A DNA stretch of 64,000 bases from Siphonodentalium dalli (taxonomy: Eukaryota > Mollusca > Scaphopoda > Gadilida > Siphonodentaliidae). The notes under the pieces are model-generated. The model was not told the DNA's origin, did no database searches, and saw only the letters and a list, made by a program, of their open reading frames with translations. The DNA is taken from NCBI GenBank assembly GCA_032622095.1, contig CP136062.1:152884875-152948874 (forward strand), in the 5' to 3' direction. Of this stretch, positions 40,540-53,151 are shown one piece after another. The first letter of the stretch is position 1. Each line of letters opens with the position of its first letter. Made by a program: the position numbers and the translations under genes.

Positions 40540-41460
40540 CTCAAAGAGATAATAAAATCTCCCCCTCCCTGAATTTGGTCAAATTTTTCGACCGTTGGAA
40601 ATGTCACGCCTGGCATAACATAAGTTGGAAATTTCACACCGAAAATACATTGATATTGATCTCTTGGTGTGCTATTACAACCAGAAATTAGTGGGAATTT
40701 TGTTGTTTGTAGACCACAATTTGTATTTTTTCTCTATTTTCGATCACAGTTTTGGACTCAAATGAACATCAGTTGGAACATTTCCAACATTATGAACTTC
40801 GCTAACTTGGGAGTTTGGTCTGATTCAAAGGGGTGGTTCAGTTTCAAATTCCAACATCAGCATCCCACAAGGTACATCCTCTATCCACATTCCTGGGCTG
40901 GGAAAGATGTCTGATTATTTCTTTTAGATATGTATAAAGTTATAGCAATTTACCTCGACATAAGGGCTAAGTAAAACATTGCGCCGATTTAGTATATTTT
41001 CATGGCATTGAATTGATATGAATTGAATCTCGGACGTAGTTCGTACCTAACATGCTCATGTTTTCCCGGAATGGGACACAGAAAAGTGACAATTACCCAC
41101 AGATTGAAATTGATCTCATGGCATGATATTCCAACTGGAAATTAGTGGGGAGCAACATATGTTTCTACTTTTGGTCATAATTTTGGTCTCAGTTGGCCAT
41201 CAGTTGGAAATTTTCATCCTTAGAGGGGGGGGGGGGGGCAGGGGGGTGTCAGGTCGGAAATTTTCAAAAGTTGGAAAGCTTGAGGTACCAGTTGGAAAAT
41301 TCTAACCCAATTGCAAGGAGGGGGTGCAAGGGGGTGCAAATGGATCAGTCTGCTTCAACTTCAATGCATGCCCCCCCCCCCCCAAACAGAGACCCTCTAG
41401 CCACGTCCCTGCATACATGTAATCTGTTTTGGGGCGAAACATTTCAAGCTCAACAAATAA
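40540..41460. repeat. Diverged duplicated repeat region with G/C tracts
   Basis: 40600-40790 and 41100-41220 share TTGATCTCTTGGTGTGCTAT-type text, CCAGAAATTAGTGGG and AACATCAGTTGGAA. G runs at 41224-41249 and a C run at about 41370 are low complexity. Confidence 0.6.
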
Positions 41461-41489
41461 AAAGCTCATTTGATCCCATAACATACTAT

Positions 41490-41640
41490 TAAAGGCACGG
41501 ATGGCCTTCGTATTGTTTATGCTGTTAAAATAGTCACATCCGTTAAGAATATTAAAATATAGACATATTTTGTTCTTACATTGTATACCAATCATAAATA
41601 TCGCATAAATAATATGTTATCGTCAAAAGCCAGGTTCTGT
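41490..41640 (+). repeat. Family L fragment
   Basis: GTTAAAATAGTCACATCCGT and TTAAAATATAGACATATTTT match 36910-36975. Confidence 0.65.
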
Positions 41641-42101
41641 AACGTTTTTTGGCTTTTGTTTACATAACAAAGCATACTAATTTGACAATAACATTCTATT
41701 TACGCAATATTTATTATTGGTATAAGAAAAAAATCTCTATATTTAATATTCTTTCTGTTCATGGTCGTTTTAATGGATGTGACAGCAATACCCACCATGA
41801 AGGCCATCAGTGCCACCGCGGGTGCAGATCTTGGTGGTAGTAGCAAATATTCAAATTCCTCCACGCCTGCATCACCTTCAAACTTTCTCCATATAAATCA
41901 ACCATTTATAAATGTCATAACTTACATATTTCTGTCGATCTTTCATTTGATTGTGTGTTAGGCTGAATGTTATATTATGAATATATATGGGAGTTATTGT
42001 AATGACAATAAAAAAGTTATTGTTACCATATCATTCTATGTTGTTATTTACAAAAGCTGTAGTGGCGTTGCCAAATTCATAACTGATATTTAACTCTGAG
42101 G

Positions 42102-42359
42102 TTAATGGTGGGAGCTGAGCTGGTGCAGCATTAACGACCCTGTGCCAGTGAATTCTCTTATATATATTCGAGTCTCCCATAGGGAGCCTTGCATATATAA
42201 GAGAATGCACTGGCTTACAAGGTCAAGGTAAATATTGTTAGGCCATTGTATTCTCTTATATATGCAAGGTGCTCTATGGGAGACTCGCATATATAAGAGA
42301 ATGCATTTGGCACAGGGTTTTCTTAAATTTTCAGGAAGCTCCACTCATGTAAGGGTTAA
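42102..42359 (-). mobile_element. Family A element, copy A11
   Basis: TTAA at 42102-42105 and 42356-42359 with both hairpins (42144-42212 and 42240-42311). Confidence 0.8.
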
Positions 42360-42594
42360 AAAATGTATGCTCGCTCATAGTTATAAAGTTATTCACAATA
42401 TAGACCAGCAACTCTACTTTGTGTTATAGACTACTATGAATTTGAAGTTTATAGAGTTATTCCTCCTTGTTGAAAGCTGTCTTTCTTTGGGGAAAAATGC
42501 ATACCCCAGCCAATTTAGGTTCTCTAATATTATATTGGTTCTTAGAACAGGAATATTAAAGTTAAAGGGGTATTTCGGTCTGGGCTCAATTAAT

Positions 42595-42710
42595 TAAAGA
42601 TGGTCTATCTCTCCCTATAACAGGTTATATATAGTTTCCTGGGTATAAAATAATAAATATAAATCGAAGACTTCTGTCCAGAAATGCTTCTATTAATTAA
42701 TATTGATTTT
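42595..42710 (+). repeat. Family M fragment
   Basis: AAGATGGTCTATCTCTCCCT and CTGTCCAGAAATGCTTCTAT match M1 and the 45.8-kb copy. Confidence 0.65.
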
Positions 42711-42711
42711 T

Positions 42712-43360
42712 TAGTCGAGTTTTTTTCCAAAACTCTACTTATAGTTTGATGAGGGACGGTGGGGCGGGCGGGCGGCGTGTTTTGCTTATAACTCAACCGT
42801 TTATTGACGGATTAAAAAAAAATTTGGTGTGTGAGTACATATCCATGCACGTAAGCTGCAGACAAAACATCGGGTTTGTCGGAAACTTTGTCCGCACATT
42901 TATTACAGAGTTATGGCCCTTTGCCATTTTTCACTGATTTTAGGCTCGTTAGCGCAACAACTTCAACAAACGTTATCTGATTCGATTGAAATTTGGGATA
43001 TAGGTGTCTCCCAAGTATATCTCGGACGAGTTCGAAAACCGGCCTGGTCCGATCAAATTTGATAGAGTTATGGTGTCCTTAAGTAGTCATTTTGTATGAA
43101 TTTTGAGCTCGTTAGCGCGATAACTTCAACAAACGTCATCCGATTCAACTAAAATTTGGTATATAAGTGTCTTCCAATAATATCCTGGACAAGTTCGAAA
43201 ACCAGCCTGGCCCGATAAAATTTGATAGAGTTATGGCCCCTAATTAGTCATTTTTCGATTTTACCTATTAATTAGTCTACCGATACTGATGCACACCAAT
43301 TGGCGGTAGCCACCGGCGGTAAGCCACCGAAAACGAGACACAGCATCTCTGATGCCACCT
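42712..43360 (+). repeat. Family K interspersed repeat with a two-unit internal duplication
   Basis: TAGTCGAGTTTTTTTCC start, then two units of about 148 bases sharing CGTTAGCGC, AACTTCAACAAACGT and GTTCGAAAACC, ending with CACCGGCGGTAAGCCACC. This is the diffuse repeat style of mollusc-like genomes; no coding frame. Confidence 0.55.
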
Positions 43361-43715
43361 CTTGTTTATTATATGCTAAGCTATCAAATAGTAGTATATT
43401 TGCATCAGATAAAACCATTATCAAGATATCGATATCTCACTCTTATCCATCCATGCTAAAATTAAAAGTGATTCGATACTAGATGATTTGGTTAAAATTA
43501 AAAGTGATTCGGTTCTTGGTGGAAGACTGCTGAAAGTCCCTGAGTGTTCGGGTTGAAAAATTGTAATATGTGATCAATTAAATTTTTTATTAAACATGCT
43601 ATGATGTTAGCCCCTTTAATATCCCTCAACAATCTGTCTTAAATTTTTTTAACTATTTTTATATGCACAAGCTCATTACCATGGCTGTGCTTGTGTATAC
43701 AAATTTTAACTTTTT

Positions 43716-45130
43716 AGCTCAACTTTACTTTGTAAAGTTGAGCTATTGCCATGGCTTTGTCGTCCGTCGTCCATGTGTGCGTGTGTATGTGATGCGTCAA
43801 CAATACAGGCTACAGGTCGTACCTTTGATTGGATCATTGTGAAATTTGTCATAGCTGTTGACATTAACATTTAGACCGGAATGATTCATTTTGGGGTCAT
43901 TCGGAAAAAAAACATGGCCGCCAGAGGCCATCTTGGATTTCAAAATTCAATCCATTAGCACGGGCTACAGGCCGTACTGATCGTCATGAAATTTGTCATG
44001 GATGTTAACAATGACATGTAGATGGGAACGAGTCATTTTTGGGTCATTCGGGCAAAAAACATGGCCGCCAGCAGCCATCTTGGATTTTACTCTTTGTATG
44101 ACTAAATCCTTTAGCACAGGCTACAGGTCGTACCTTTATTCTGATCATCATGAAATTTTTCATGACTGTTGAAATTGGAATGTAGATGGGAACGAGTCAT
44201 TTTGGGGTCATTCGAACAAAAAACATGGCCGCCAGTGGCCATCTTTGATTTCAAAATTAAATGCATTAGCACAGGCTACAGGTCGTACTGTTCGTCTGAT
44301 CATCATGAAATTTGTCATGGATGTTAATATTGACATGTAGATGTGAACTATTAATTTTGGGGTCATTCGGCCAAAAAACATGGCCGCCAGCAGCCATCTT
44401 GGATTTTACTCTTTGTATGACTAAATCCTTTAGCACGGGCTACAGGTCGTACCTTTAGTCTGATCATCATAAAATTTGGCATGTATGTTAATATTGACAT
44501 GTAGATGGGAACGAGTCATTCGGCCAAAAAACATGGCCGCCAGCAGCCATCTTGGATTTTACTCTTGGTATGACTAAATCCTTTAGCACGGGCTACAGGT
44601 CGTACCTTTATTCTGATCATCATGAAATTTGTCATGACTGTTGAAATTGGAATGTAGATGGGAACGAGTCATTTTGGGGTCATTCGGGCAAAAACCATGG
44701 CCGCCAGCGGCCATCTTTGATTTCAAAATTCAATGCATTAGCACGGGCTGATCGTCTGATCATCATGATATTTGTCATGGATGTTAATATTGACATGTAG
44801 ATGGGAACGATTACTTTTGGGGTCAATCGGCCAAAAAACATGGCCGCCAGCAGCCATCTTGGATTTTACTCTTTGTATGACTAAATCCTTTAGCACAGGC
44901 TACAGGTCGTACCTTTAGTCTGATCATCATAAAATTTGTGATTGATGTTAACAATAACATGTAGATGGGAACGAGTCATTTTGGGGTCATTCGGCTAAAA
45001 AACATGGCCATGTGTATTACTCTGTGTGTGACTAAATCCTTTACTGCTCATTTTACACTCCTTTTTAATCTCTATATTCATTGCTCATCACGGAAAAATT
45101 ACCTTCTTTACAAAGTTGAGCTACAGTGTC
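43716..45130 (+). mobile_element. Repeat element with internal tandem array of about 155 bp (8 units)
   Basis: A self-complementary end, AGCTCAACTTTACTTTGTAA then AGTTGAGCT, is mirrored by CTTTACAAAGTTGAGCT at 45108. In between, units at about 43805, 43955, 44112, 44268, 44430, 44586, 44745 and 44895 share GGCTACAGGTCGTACC, TGATCATCATGAAATTTG, GATGGGAACGAGTCATT and ACATGGCCGCCAGCAGCC. The block ACATGGCCGCCAGCGGCCAT is itself a near palindrome. Confidence 0.85.
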
Positions 45131-45194
45131 ATTGACACTTTCATTACTCTTCTTTCGAGTTGAGCCAACTGATCGGAGCATATAATAAGCAACA

Positions 45195-45345
45195 CATCTA
45201 CACTTTTTGGTTGGATATGGTAATTATCTCATTCGTGATGACAAAAAATATGAATTTTCACTCATGGCAGAGCCACTCGTGGAAATTCATTTTTTGTCAT
45301 CACTCATGAGATAATTCCCATATCCAACCAAAAAGTATATATTTT
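45195..45345. repeat. Long hairpin
   Basis: TACACTTTTTGGTTGGATAT and GGTAATTATCTCATTCGTGA are mirrored by TCACTCATGAGATAATTCCC and ATATCCAACCAAAAAGTATA, arms of about 60 bases. Confidence 0.85.
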
Positions 45346-45764
45346 TTATCAGTATTTTTAAAATTTAATTAGTTATCCCGCATGGTAATCTCCAAACAAT
45401 CGCGAGCCGTAAAATGTCCCAAATTGATTGTAGGTATATTATAGTAATTCGACTCATATTTGTTATGTTATACCCAGGAAACTATATAAAACTTGTTTTA
45501 GGAAGCGATAGCACATCTTTAAAGCAACAATGATGGTAGGACACCCATCACCCACATTACCAGGGTGGATGAAAGCCAAAATAAGCACAAACACTATGGT
45601 GAACAAGATGTTCAAAAGAGTACGATTTATGGGGGACCATAAATTATAATAACAAAAATAACTGATGCCACAGTGACTTCTAACTATAGCAAAGTGAGTA
45701 ATTGCACAATAGTCTTGAACCCTTTGAAATTCAGTCTTCACTAAATCAGCAGGAAATATCGTGA

Positions 45765-46090
45765 ATATCTAAAAGATGGTCCATCTCTTGCTATACCAAG
45801 TTTTATATATAAATATGAATTAAAGATTCCTATCCGGAAACGCTTCTATCAATTATTATTGATTTTATATTGAATTTTCTAGTATAATACATAGATCACT
45901 TTGGAACATTTTAGGACTGAGGGGGTGGGTTTGGAGCGTAGCAAGCGGGATAACTTTATATCTGACATCACCTGAACGTTTCATAAAATGTCCCAGCGTT
46001 TCTGGACAGATGTCTTGTATGCTTATGATGATTGGTTTATACCCCGAAAGCGTATAAAACGTCTTAAGCAAGAAATAGTCCATCTTTAAT
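45765..46090. repeat. Family M repeat, copy M3
   Basis: AAAAGATGGTCCATCTCTTG is mirrored by AGAAATAGTCCATCTTTAA, and TCCGGAAACGCTTCTATC by CCAGCGTTTCTGGACAG. Confidence 0.7.
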
Positions 46091-46889
46091 ATCAGTGGTT
46101 TTAGAAATGAATATTCGATGCCAACTTAAACGCTGGCCATCCTATAACCCCCAACTGCGGTCAGTAAACCGGCGCGCGGGCGTCAGTAAACCGCACATCG
46201 GGCTAAAAGAGTTTTCCATATCAGGGCTAGTATAATTAGTTAAATGTATACAATTTCGAAATTATATATACCAACCAATGGAAGACGTTTATGATTTACA
46301 ATGTATGCCTATATATTTATGCTGCTCTGATATCAGTTCTTGTGAAAAACACAATCTTAGTCGAGCGCATTCGGAATTTCGGGGTAAATTTAAGTTTTAT
46401 TCAACAAAACTTTCATTGCAGACACTTCTCGAGAATTGATTTGAACACGATGAACAATCTATATATTGAACACTCATCCATTGACGTGTTTGATACTAAA
46501 AATCCCAAATTCATATCCAGTAACTCGAATAAAGACATCTTTCCAAACATATCGTACATTGATACAGTATATAAAGCGGAATGCGGACAGGAGTAAACCG
46601 CGATGCGGGCAATACTAACTTATCAGTTTCACGCATCCGAACAAGTACATAATATGTCATTAAGTTCGGTCGAAAATGCGTCAGCCTCGTTACAAATCGG
46701 CAAAGAAAGTTAATGAAGCGAAAGGCGTTAAGTTCGTAGGTTTTTCTTTGGAATCGCGATTACTTCAAAATACCAATTTCAATGAAAAGAGTGGTGCATG
46801 CATATCCATAGAATGAGATAAACTATGTCTTTATGCTATGATATATAAATGTAAGCAAGTTTCTTACCAATATTTTGCAAGTGCGGACA
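46091..46889. other. Intergenic stretch with one unexplained 101-codon frame
   Basis: The + frame at 46291-46596 (start MIYNVCLYIYAALISVL) has no domain that I recognise and low-quality codon texture. It precedes a non-LTR relic and may be an older part of it. The phrase CTTATCAGTTTCACGCA recurs at 52558. Confidence 0.3.
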
Positions 46890-47106
46890 ATGACAACTCC
46901 ATATCGGACAACCCAAGCTGTCGTTGTGGTCATCCGGCAGAAGAAGCAAATCATTATTTTTGTTGTTTGTCTATTTTATATAGATCAACGATGTTTTTTG
47001 TTTCACCAACTTGCTACCCTGGATGTAAAAAATATTAATCTCGAGATACTCCTTCCTGGAGATACTACTTTGAATAATACAAAAAACGGAACATATTTGG
47101 GGCTAG
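46890..47106 (+). pseudogene. Non-LTR retrotransposon C-terminal relic
   Basis: SISDNPSCRCGHPAEEANHY in one frame continues after a shift as CLFYIDQRCFLFHQLATLDV and INLEILLPGDTTLNN. The C-x-C-x5-E-x-x-x-H-(Y/F)-(F)-x-x-C pattern followed by Y..R..LF and (L)L.GD is the usual end of LINE-type ORF2 proteins. A frameshift near 46955 and the absence of an upstream reverse transcriptase show it is dead. Confidence 0.65.
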
Positions 47107-47297
47107 CTGTCCAATTATACATAACCACGACTCGCGGTTTAAGCTTTAATTAAGCACCTTAATGTGCATACAGATCGTATCCCGAAGAGTCACATGACGG
47201 TTTCAACGTCAACACAACCAAACGAATCAGTAGTCCCTGTACCCTCATCCGCCAAAAATACTATCCACTCATCTGAATATATTTACACACTAAGTGT

Positions 47298-47789
47298 TGT
47301 CATCACTAAATCCAGCATTCTGATTGGTCGGCGCCCACGTGGCTAGTTGCAGTTATTTCTCGGTGAATGCGCAACGCCTCATAACACCAAGCTAATAACA
47401 CCATCGATACGTCATTAGGTTTGGAAAGACGAACGCGTAATGCTTTGGGCGCATTTTGACTCGCGCAGGATTGACTTAATACATCATCGGGTTTCAACAT
47501 GAAGAGAAATTGTTCCTATTAACTTTTGCCAAGGGTGCTATTGGGTATTTTGGGCTGATTTTGTCACGATACACTTTTCGATTTAAATATATTTACAAAA
47601 GTGGCTTTTTCGCTAAATGTATATAAATATAAGGATTAACTGTCATGTGGACTATTTTTATGGAGATGTAACGGTGAGGTAAGTGGACATAACTTGTATG
47701 TAAAACCCTTCGGGTTTTACACAAGTTGTGTCCACTTACCTCACCGTTACATCTCCATAAAAACAGTCCACATGACAGTTAATCCTTAT
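47298..47789 (+). repeat. Family H hairpin repeat, copy H1
   Basis: Nearly identical to 48777-49266. It starts CATCACTAAATCCAGCATTC with TGATTGGTCGGCGCCCACGT and ends in a hairpin of about 160 bases (47630-47789): AAGGATTAACTGTCATGTGG mirrored by CCACATGACAGTTAATCCTT around the loop AACCCTTCGGGTT. Confidence 0.9.
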
Positions 47790-48776
47790 TTGAACCATAC
47801 ACATGATATTGAACAGCCCTCGGGTAGTATCCAATTTCACACACTCTTTAACTAAGCCCTAAACTTATAAATTACATATACACAATATGTGCACGGCTCA
47901 CCCGAAGCCATCTTACTATTGTTATTAATTTCTATATTCACCACACTGGGGATGGCAGGAAGACAGTCTTGCCAGACTATGCCATCCCCCACAATATACG
48001 ACATAATTTTCCATAATTTTCGCCACTATTATGTAATAGATATGTGTATTGCAAATAAAATATCCTATCCTATCCTATCCTACCTCTGCCGCAAAACAAA
48101 AGTAACTATACATGTTATAGTATCACTACATAGAAGGCGACAATTCACCTGTACCACCAATAATACCAATATACGATATGACCCCCCCCCCCCCCCATAA
48201 AGTGAAATAACCACCGTTATGGTCACTCTCAAGATTATCTCATATATCGCTATAAATGAAACGATGTTATACATATGAATTTTCATGTTTGTGTGTAATT
48301 TGTATTTTATGTTCGTTGTGTGTAAAACAATTATGTGGGGAGAGAGAGAGACCCTTTGTAAGTTGCAAAATTTGTGTCTCAATCCCGTTGCGTTATTGTG
48401 TAATAAAATATGTTTACACTAAGTGTGGACAGATTAAAATATGTTTTAAAAAACCTAAGAACGTCAACTCATGAAAAACCTATACGAAACGTACACCTTC
48501 CGCGTTAATGAATAGCTTAAGTTTCATTTTATTCTAAAAAGATTGGCTAAATGTTCACCCATTGCTGTATGATATACCCGCGTCTTCAAATAATTTTAAG
48601 TTTCGAATATTGTGGCGGGTTTTAACTATATATACCTATTGGGTGCCATAGATAGATAGATAGATAGATAGATAATGATTTGATTTTATTGGCAAAAAAA
48701 ATCCACACGAGGACAGTTTGCTAATACAATGGATAATAGTATATGCAAAAACGTGTGATAATAAGATATATTTACG
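47790..48776. other. Spacer between H1 and H2 with simple repeats
   Basis: Five-base TATCC repeats at 48058-48080, a 16-base C run at 48182 and six GATA units at 48650-48675. No gene. Confidence 0.6.
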
Positions 48777-49266
48777 TCATCACTAAATCCACCATTCTGA
48801 TTGGTCGGCGCCCACGTGGCTAGTTGCAGTTATTTCTCGGTGAATGCGCAATGCCTCATAACACCAAGCTAATAACACAATCGATACGTCATTAGGTTTG
48901 GAAAGACGAACGCGTAATGTGTTGGGCGCATTTGGACTCGCGCATGATTGACTTAATACATCATCGGGTTTCAATATGAAGAGAAATTGTTCCTATTAAC
49001 TTTTGCCAAGGGTGCTATTGGGTATTTTGGGCTGATTTTGTCACGATACACTTTTCGATTTAAATATATTTACAAAAGTAGCTTTTTCGCTAAATGTATA
49101 TAAATATAAGGATTAACTGTCATGTGGACTATTTTTATGGAGATGTAACGGTGAGGTAAGTGGTCATAACTTGTATGTAAAACCCTTCGGGTTTTACACA
49201 AGTTATGTCCTCTTACCTCACCGTTACATCTCCATAAAAACAGTCCACATGACAGTTAATCCTTAT
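48777..49266 (+). repeat. Family H hairpin repeat, copy H2
   Basis: Same length and order as H1, with a handful of substitutions. The terminal hairpin is at 49107-49266. Confidence 0.9.
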
Positions 49267-49335
49267 ATATAAGAACAAAATTACATGGTGAGATGTACAA
49301 GGAGTCTCGGTATCATGTATTATATTTATGCATTG

Positions 49336-49615
49336 TTACCTAACTGTTATTTGCTCAGTACGAGCATCGAAGAAGCGACGGATCAGTTTACATATTATTC
49401 GTGTTAGAGTGGGACAGTCATTTGTCAATATAGTAATAAATTGATCGTTTACGTTAATGCGTGGACAATTTGGATTATGGTTGACGCGAGAAGTTCTTTT
49501 CGCAGTTGTGAATATACAGTGCATTCCATAAGGTAATGTATTTCATCTTCTACGACATCATCAGAGCAGAACACACATATGTAGTCGGAGTCATTTTCGG
49601 TACAATCCATATTTG
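49336..49615 (-). pseudogene. Non-LTR retrotransposon C-terminal relic (minus strand)
   Basis: From 49615 downward: NMDCTENDSDYICVFCSDD, VVEDEIHYLMECTVYSQLRK, then after a frameshift NDQFITILTNDCPTLTRIIC and RRFFDARTEQI. The C-x2-C, (E)DE-x-H-(Y)-(L)-x-x-C and Y..LR spacing is that of LINE ORF2 tails. It is frameshifted and cut short. Confidence 0.65.
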
Positions 49616-50263
49616 TTTAAATGTTTAACCTGTTTTGGAGCAGAACGAATCGTCGATGCCAACAAATGTCATGATATTCCTCATCCATAAATGTGGTCTC
49701 TGCTGACAGGAATCTCACTAGAGACCACCTTTCCGCTCCATAAACATCTGACTCATTATGGTTCATCGTAGGCGTCAGCAGCGACACTTCCAATTATCGC
49801 TATTCGATAGTGAGTAAATGGACAAGATACTTGAACTCTTTGAACAGTGATGGTTAATATTCGGTTGAAAAAATGCGTCAGCCTCATTACAAATAGGCAA
49901 ACAAAGTTAATGAATAGCTTATTTTTCATTTTATTCTGAAACGAATTGGCTAAACGCTCATCAATTGCTGTATGATACACACGTCTTCAAATTATTTTAA
50001 GTTTCGAATACTGAGGCGGTTTAAACTATGCATATTGGACGCCATATGTAGTTGCAGTCATTTTTTAGTATAATCCATTTTTTTTAAATGTTGACATATT
50101 TTGGGAGCAGAACGAATCTTTGATGCCAACAAATGTCATGATATTCCTCATCCATAACTGTGGTCTCTGCTGACAGGAATCTCACTAGAGACCACCTTTC
50201 CCCTCCCCAAACACCCGACTCATTATGGTTCATCGTAGGCGTCAGCAGTGACACTTCCAATTA
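49616..50263 (-). repeat. Duplicated segment of about 180 bp (49620-49798 and 50084-50263)
   Basis: Both copies contain GATGCCAACAAATGTCATGA, GGAATCTCACTAGAGACCAC and CATCGTAGGCGTCAGCAG. Both keep the minus-strand text RWSLVRFLSAETT and MDEEYHDICWH, which may belong to the same retroelement as the 49336-49615 relic. Confidence 0.65.
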
Positions 50264-50859
50264 TCTCATCCATTAATGAAGAGGAAGGCTCTGTCGTGCA
50301 AGTGATTAATTCATCTGGTACGGGCTACTGACGGGCCTCAACGTAAACACTCTAAACGCTTCGAGTAAGATGTTTTATAAGAAACAGACCAATTGATTAG
50401 GGGATGCTGGATACGAATTGGTAGGTATTACACTGATGAATTGGTTCGGGGCATATGGGTATTTAATGGGGAAATTAAAATATCGGTAGTGATTACAATC
50501 GGCGGTATGTATGCTCATTTGTTTATAACTCGCCATATAAATTTGTTTACAACATATTTAGAGTGAAGCGCAAGTCACTTGAGGTTCGCGTTTTGACGGG
50601 CAATTATGGTGTCTATTTCCATCTGAAATCCATTCGTTGTTCGAGTCAAAGAGTTCGCGGGTGAGCTAAATGGATGGTGTGCGGGTAGGTTACCCGTTCA
50701 ATTGCCGATAATCTATGACTCAGACATCTGTATCTTCAGTTCGTTAAATGTCTTAAAGGGAATGAAAGCCTTCGCGGTGGGTACACGTGAAAAGTCATAA
50801 ACGTATGTAAAACAACTACCATCAACAAGTACATATAAAATATATCGCTCTTGTTTTCA
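50264..50859. other. Spacer, nothing recognised
   Basis: No supportable feature. Confidence 0.35.
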
Positions 50860-51530
50860 TAACTTAACATTAATATCAACATGTACATGTAAACATATAA
50901 ATGTGTTCTTATTCTCATTATTAATAACTTAAACATTAATATCAACAAGTACTTGTAAACATGTAAATGTGCTCTTATTTTCATTATTAATAACTTAAAC
51001 ATTAATATCAACAAGTACTTGTAAACATGTAAATGTGCTCTTATTTTCATTATTAATAACTTAAACATTAATATCAACAAATACTTGTAAACATGTAAAT
51101 GTGTTCTTATTCTCATTATTAATAACTTAAACATTAATATCAACAAGTACTTGTAAACATGTAAATGTGCTCTTATTTTCATTATTAATAACTTAAACAT
51201 TAATATCAACAAATACTTGTAAACATGTAAATGTGCTCTTATTTTCATTATTAATAACTTAAACATTAATATCAACAAATACTTGTAAACATGTAAATGT
51301 GTTCTTATTCTCATTATTAATAACTTAAACATTAATATCAACAAGTACTTGTAAACATGTAAATGTGCTCTTATTTTCATTATTAATAACTTAAACATTA
51401 ATATCAACAAATACTTGTAAACATGTAAATGTGCTCTTATTTTCATTATTAATAACTTAAACATTAATATCAACAAATACTTGTAAACATGTAAATGTGC
51501 TCTTATTTTCATTATTAATAACTCTCCAGT
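50860..51530 (-). repeat. 66-bp tandem array, about 10 units
   Basis: Unit ACTTAAACATTAATATCAAC, AAGTACTTGTAAACATGTAA, ATGTGCTCTTATTTTCATTA, TTAATA. Because 66 is a multiple of three, the minus strand is open for about 230 codons (HVYKYLLILMFKLLI repeated). This is not considered a gene. Units alternate between AAGTACTTG/AAATACTTG and GTGCTC/GTGTTC, suggesting a higher-order pattern. Confidence 0.92.
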
Positions 51531-51613
51531 AAAGATAATTTTGCATAACTAAACATTACTGTTATCGTGGCATTACCGATACAAAATTTTAACCTAAACT
51601 TGGTGACAAACAT

Positions 51614-51723
51614 TGGCAATGATGATGCTGGTGCTGATGATGGGGTTCATGATTGTGACGATGATGATGACGATAACAATGATAATGACGACGATGATGA
51701 TAATTATGATGAGAATGATATGA

Positions 51724-51757
<34 letters not shown>

Positions 51758-51810
51758 GGTGGTGACGACGACGATGATTGCGACGAAGGTGACGACGACG
51801 ACGGACACTT
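51614..51810. repeat. GAT/GAC/GGT simple-sequence tract
   Basis: Mixed GATGAT, GACGAC and GGTGGT runs. Both strands are open over it, giving false frames with Asp or Ser/His runs. Confidence 0.9.
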
Positions 51811-52209
51811 ATAGGCCACGACCGCCAAACGCAACGGCCATACTAATACTTTGTACATATAGCTCTGTATATATACGTTTTGACTGTATTTCATAACAAT
51901 TATGATTCAGTGACATAAAGCAATTGAATTCAGCAATTATTTGTTAAAAATATAACTCAAAACTTTGAAGTACAGACATCAATATGCGGGAATTATGTTG
52001 CCTAGAAGACGTGTTTTCCAAATGATAAAAAAAAGCGCACAAGACATTCCCATTTCTCACACAATGCATTGCGCGGCGCTTAAATTCAAAATTCGCAAAA
52101 TTTCCGGAAACTCCAGCCATGGAAGGGATACGACGTTTTGCATTCTCACAAAATTCCATATACGCAACCAATGAAACGATTGCCATTGGTAAATCTATTG
52201 GACACTGAA
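51811..52209. other. Spacer with a family A fragment
   Basis: 52095-52125 (CAAAATTTCCGGAAACTCC and CCATGGAAGGG) resembles a family A end. Nothing else. Confidence 0.4.
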
Positions 52210-52550
52210 GTCTGACCAGATGTAAAGTGACGTGAAACACACCGGTTGAGTTATCACAGAGAAATGGAGAATAATCTTGCTCAAAGTAGTTATTTTTACG
52301 AATATTAATCCAAATTTACAGCACACACACCGTCATTCTTATATATTAATTCAATGTAATGAGTCTCGATGGCGAAATCATTTGCGTTAGTTTACTGCCG
52401 ATTGTTGAGTCCCGAATCGAGATGTAAATATTTACAATTAAGCGTAGTTCAGACGGTGATATCTATGGAATGGTACGGTCGATTTCTTCGAGATTTTGGG
52501 CGATGTTAGTATAGAATGCTACATTCCCACAAGTGGCATAGCTCATGCGT
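52210..52550 (-). repeat. Family I repeat, uninterrupted copy
   Basis: Reverse complement of 14783-15019 plus 15890-15954. At the hAT insertion point the text is continuous (AAAAATAACTACTTTGAG in reverse reading). Confidence 0.8.
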
Positions 52551-53151
52551 ACCAACTTATCAGTTTCACGCACCCGAACAAGTCCATAATATGTCTTTAA
52601 TGTCCAGCGTTATGGCCTCCGTGTTGTATTAATTATTTCGGATGATTCAGGAATTATATAACAAATTCACAACAGTTATACTGTCGTATAATTATGGTGA
52701 ATATGCCTTCTTCTGGGTGCCAATGTACGCAATGCTATGAAGATCGCATTTATATCGTACAATTATCTGATGAATATGTGCCAACTTCCATTGGATTATA
52801 TCCATTAGAACCGGAAAAACCGCGGGCGATCAGAAAATAAATTAGCTAAAGCTGGGCCACATGCATCTCTATATAACTTGTGGAACATATGCAGTGTAAT
52901 TACCATCTCTATATAACTTGTGGAACATATGCAATGTAATTACCACCGAACATTGGTGGTCAAGTCGGTCTGGTTAAGGGTACGTTCTTACACTGGTACG
53001 TTTGCACGGCATTTTTTGCAGGCATTTTCTTATAGAATTCCGTATTGTGCCATAATATGAACGGAAACGTGCATATAAAATGCTTAATTACCAAAGCTAA
53101 CGACATGCGAAATAAGATTTCGGTAGTTCCACATTTAACGGTTCTATTTAA
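52551..53151. other. Spacer with a 43-bp direct repeat
   Basis: CATCTCTATATAACTTGTGG plus AACATATGCARTGTAATTACC occurs twice at 52864-52946. Confidence 0.6.

Noticed and set aside
46291-46596. Possible host gene of 101 codons
   Set aside because: No recognisable domain, no neighbours, and surrounded by retroelement relics; kept only as an unexplained frame.
50736-51512. 258-codon minus-strand open frame
   Set aside because: It is the by-product of a 66-bp tandem repeat whose length is a multiple of three; there is no domain and no gene context.
51567-51896. Asp-rich frame on + and Ser/His-rich frame on -
   Set aside because: Both come from a GAT/GAC/GGT simple-sequence tract open in several frames.
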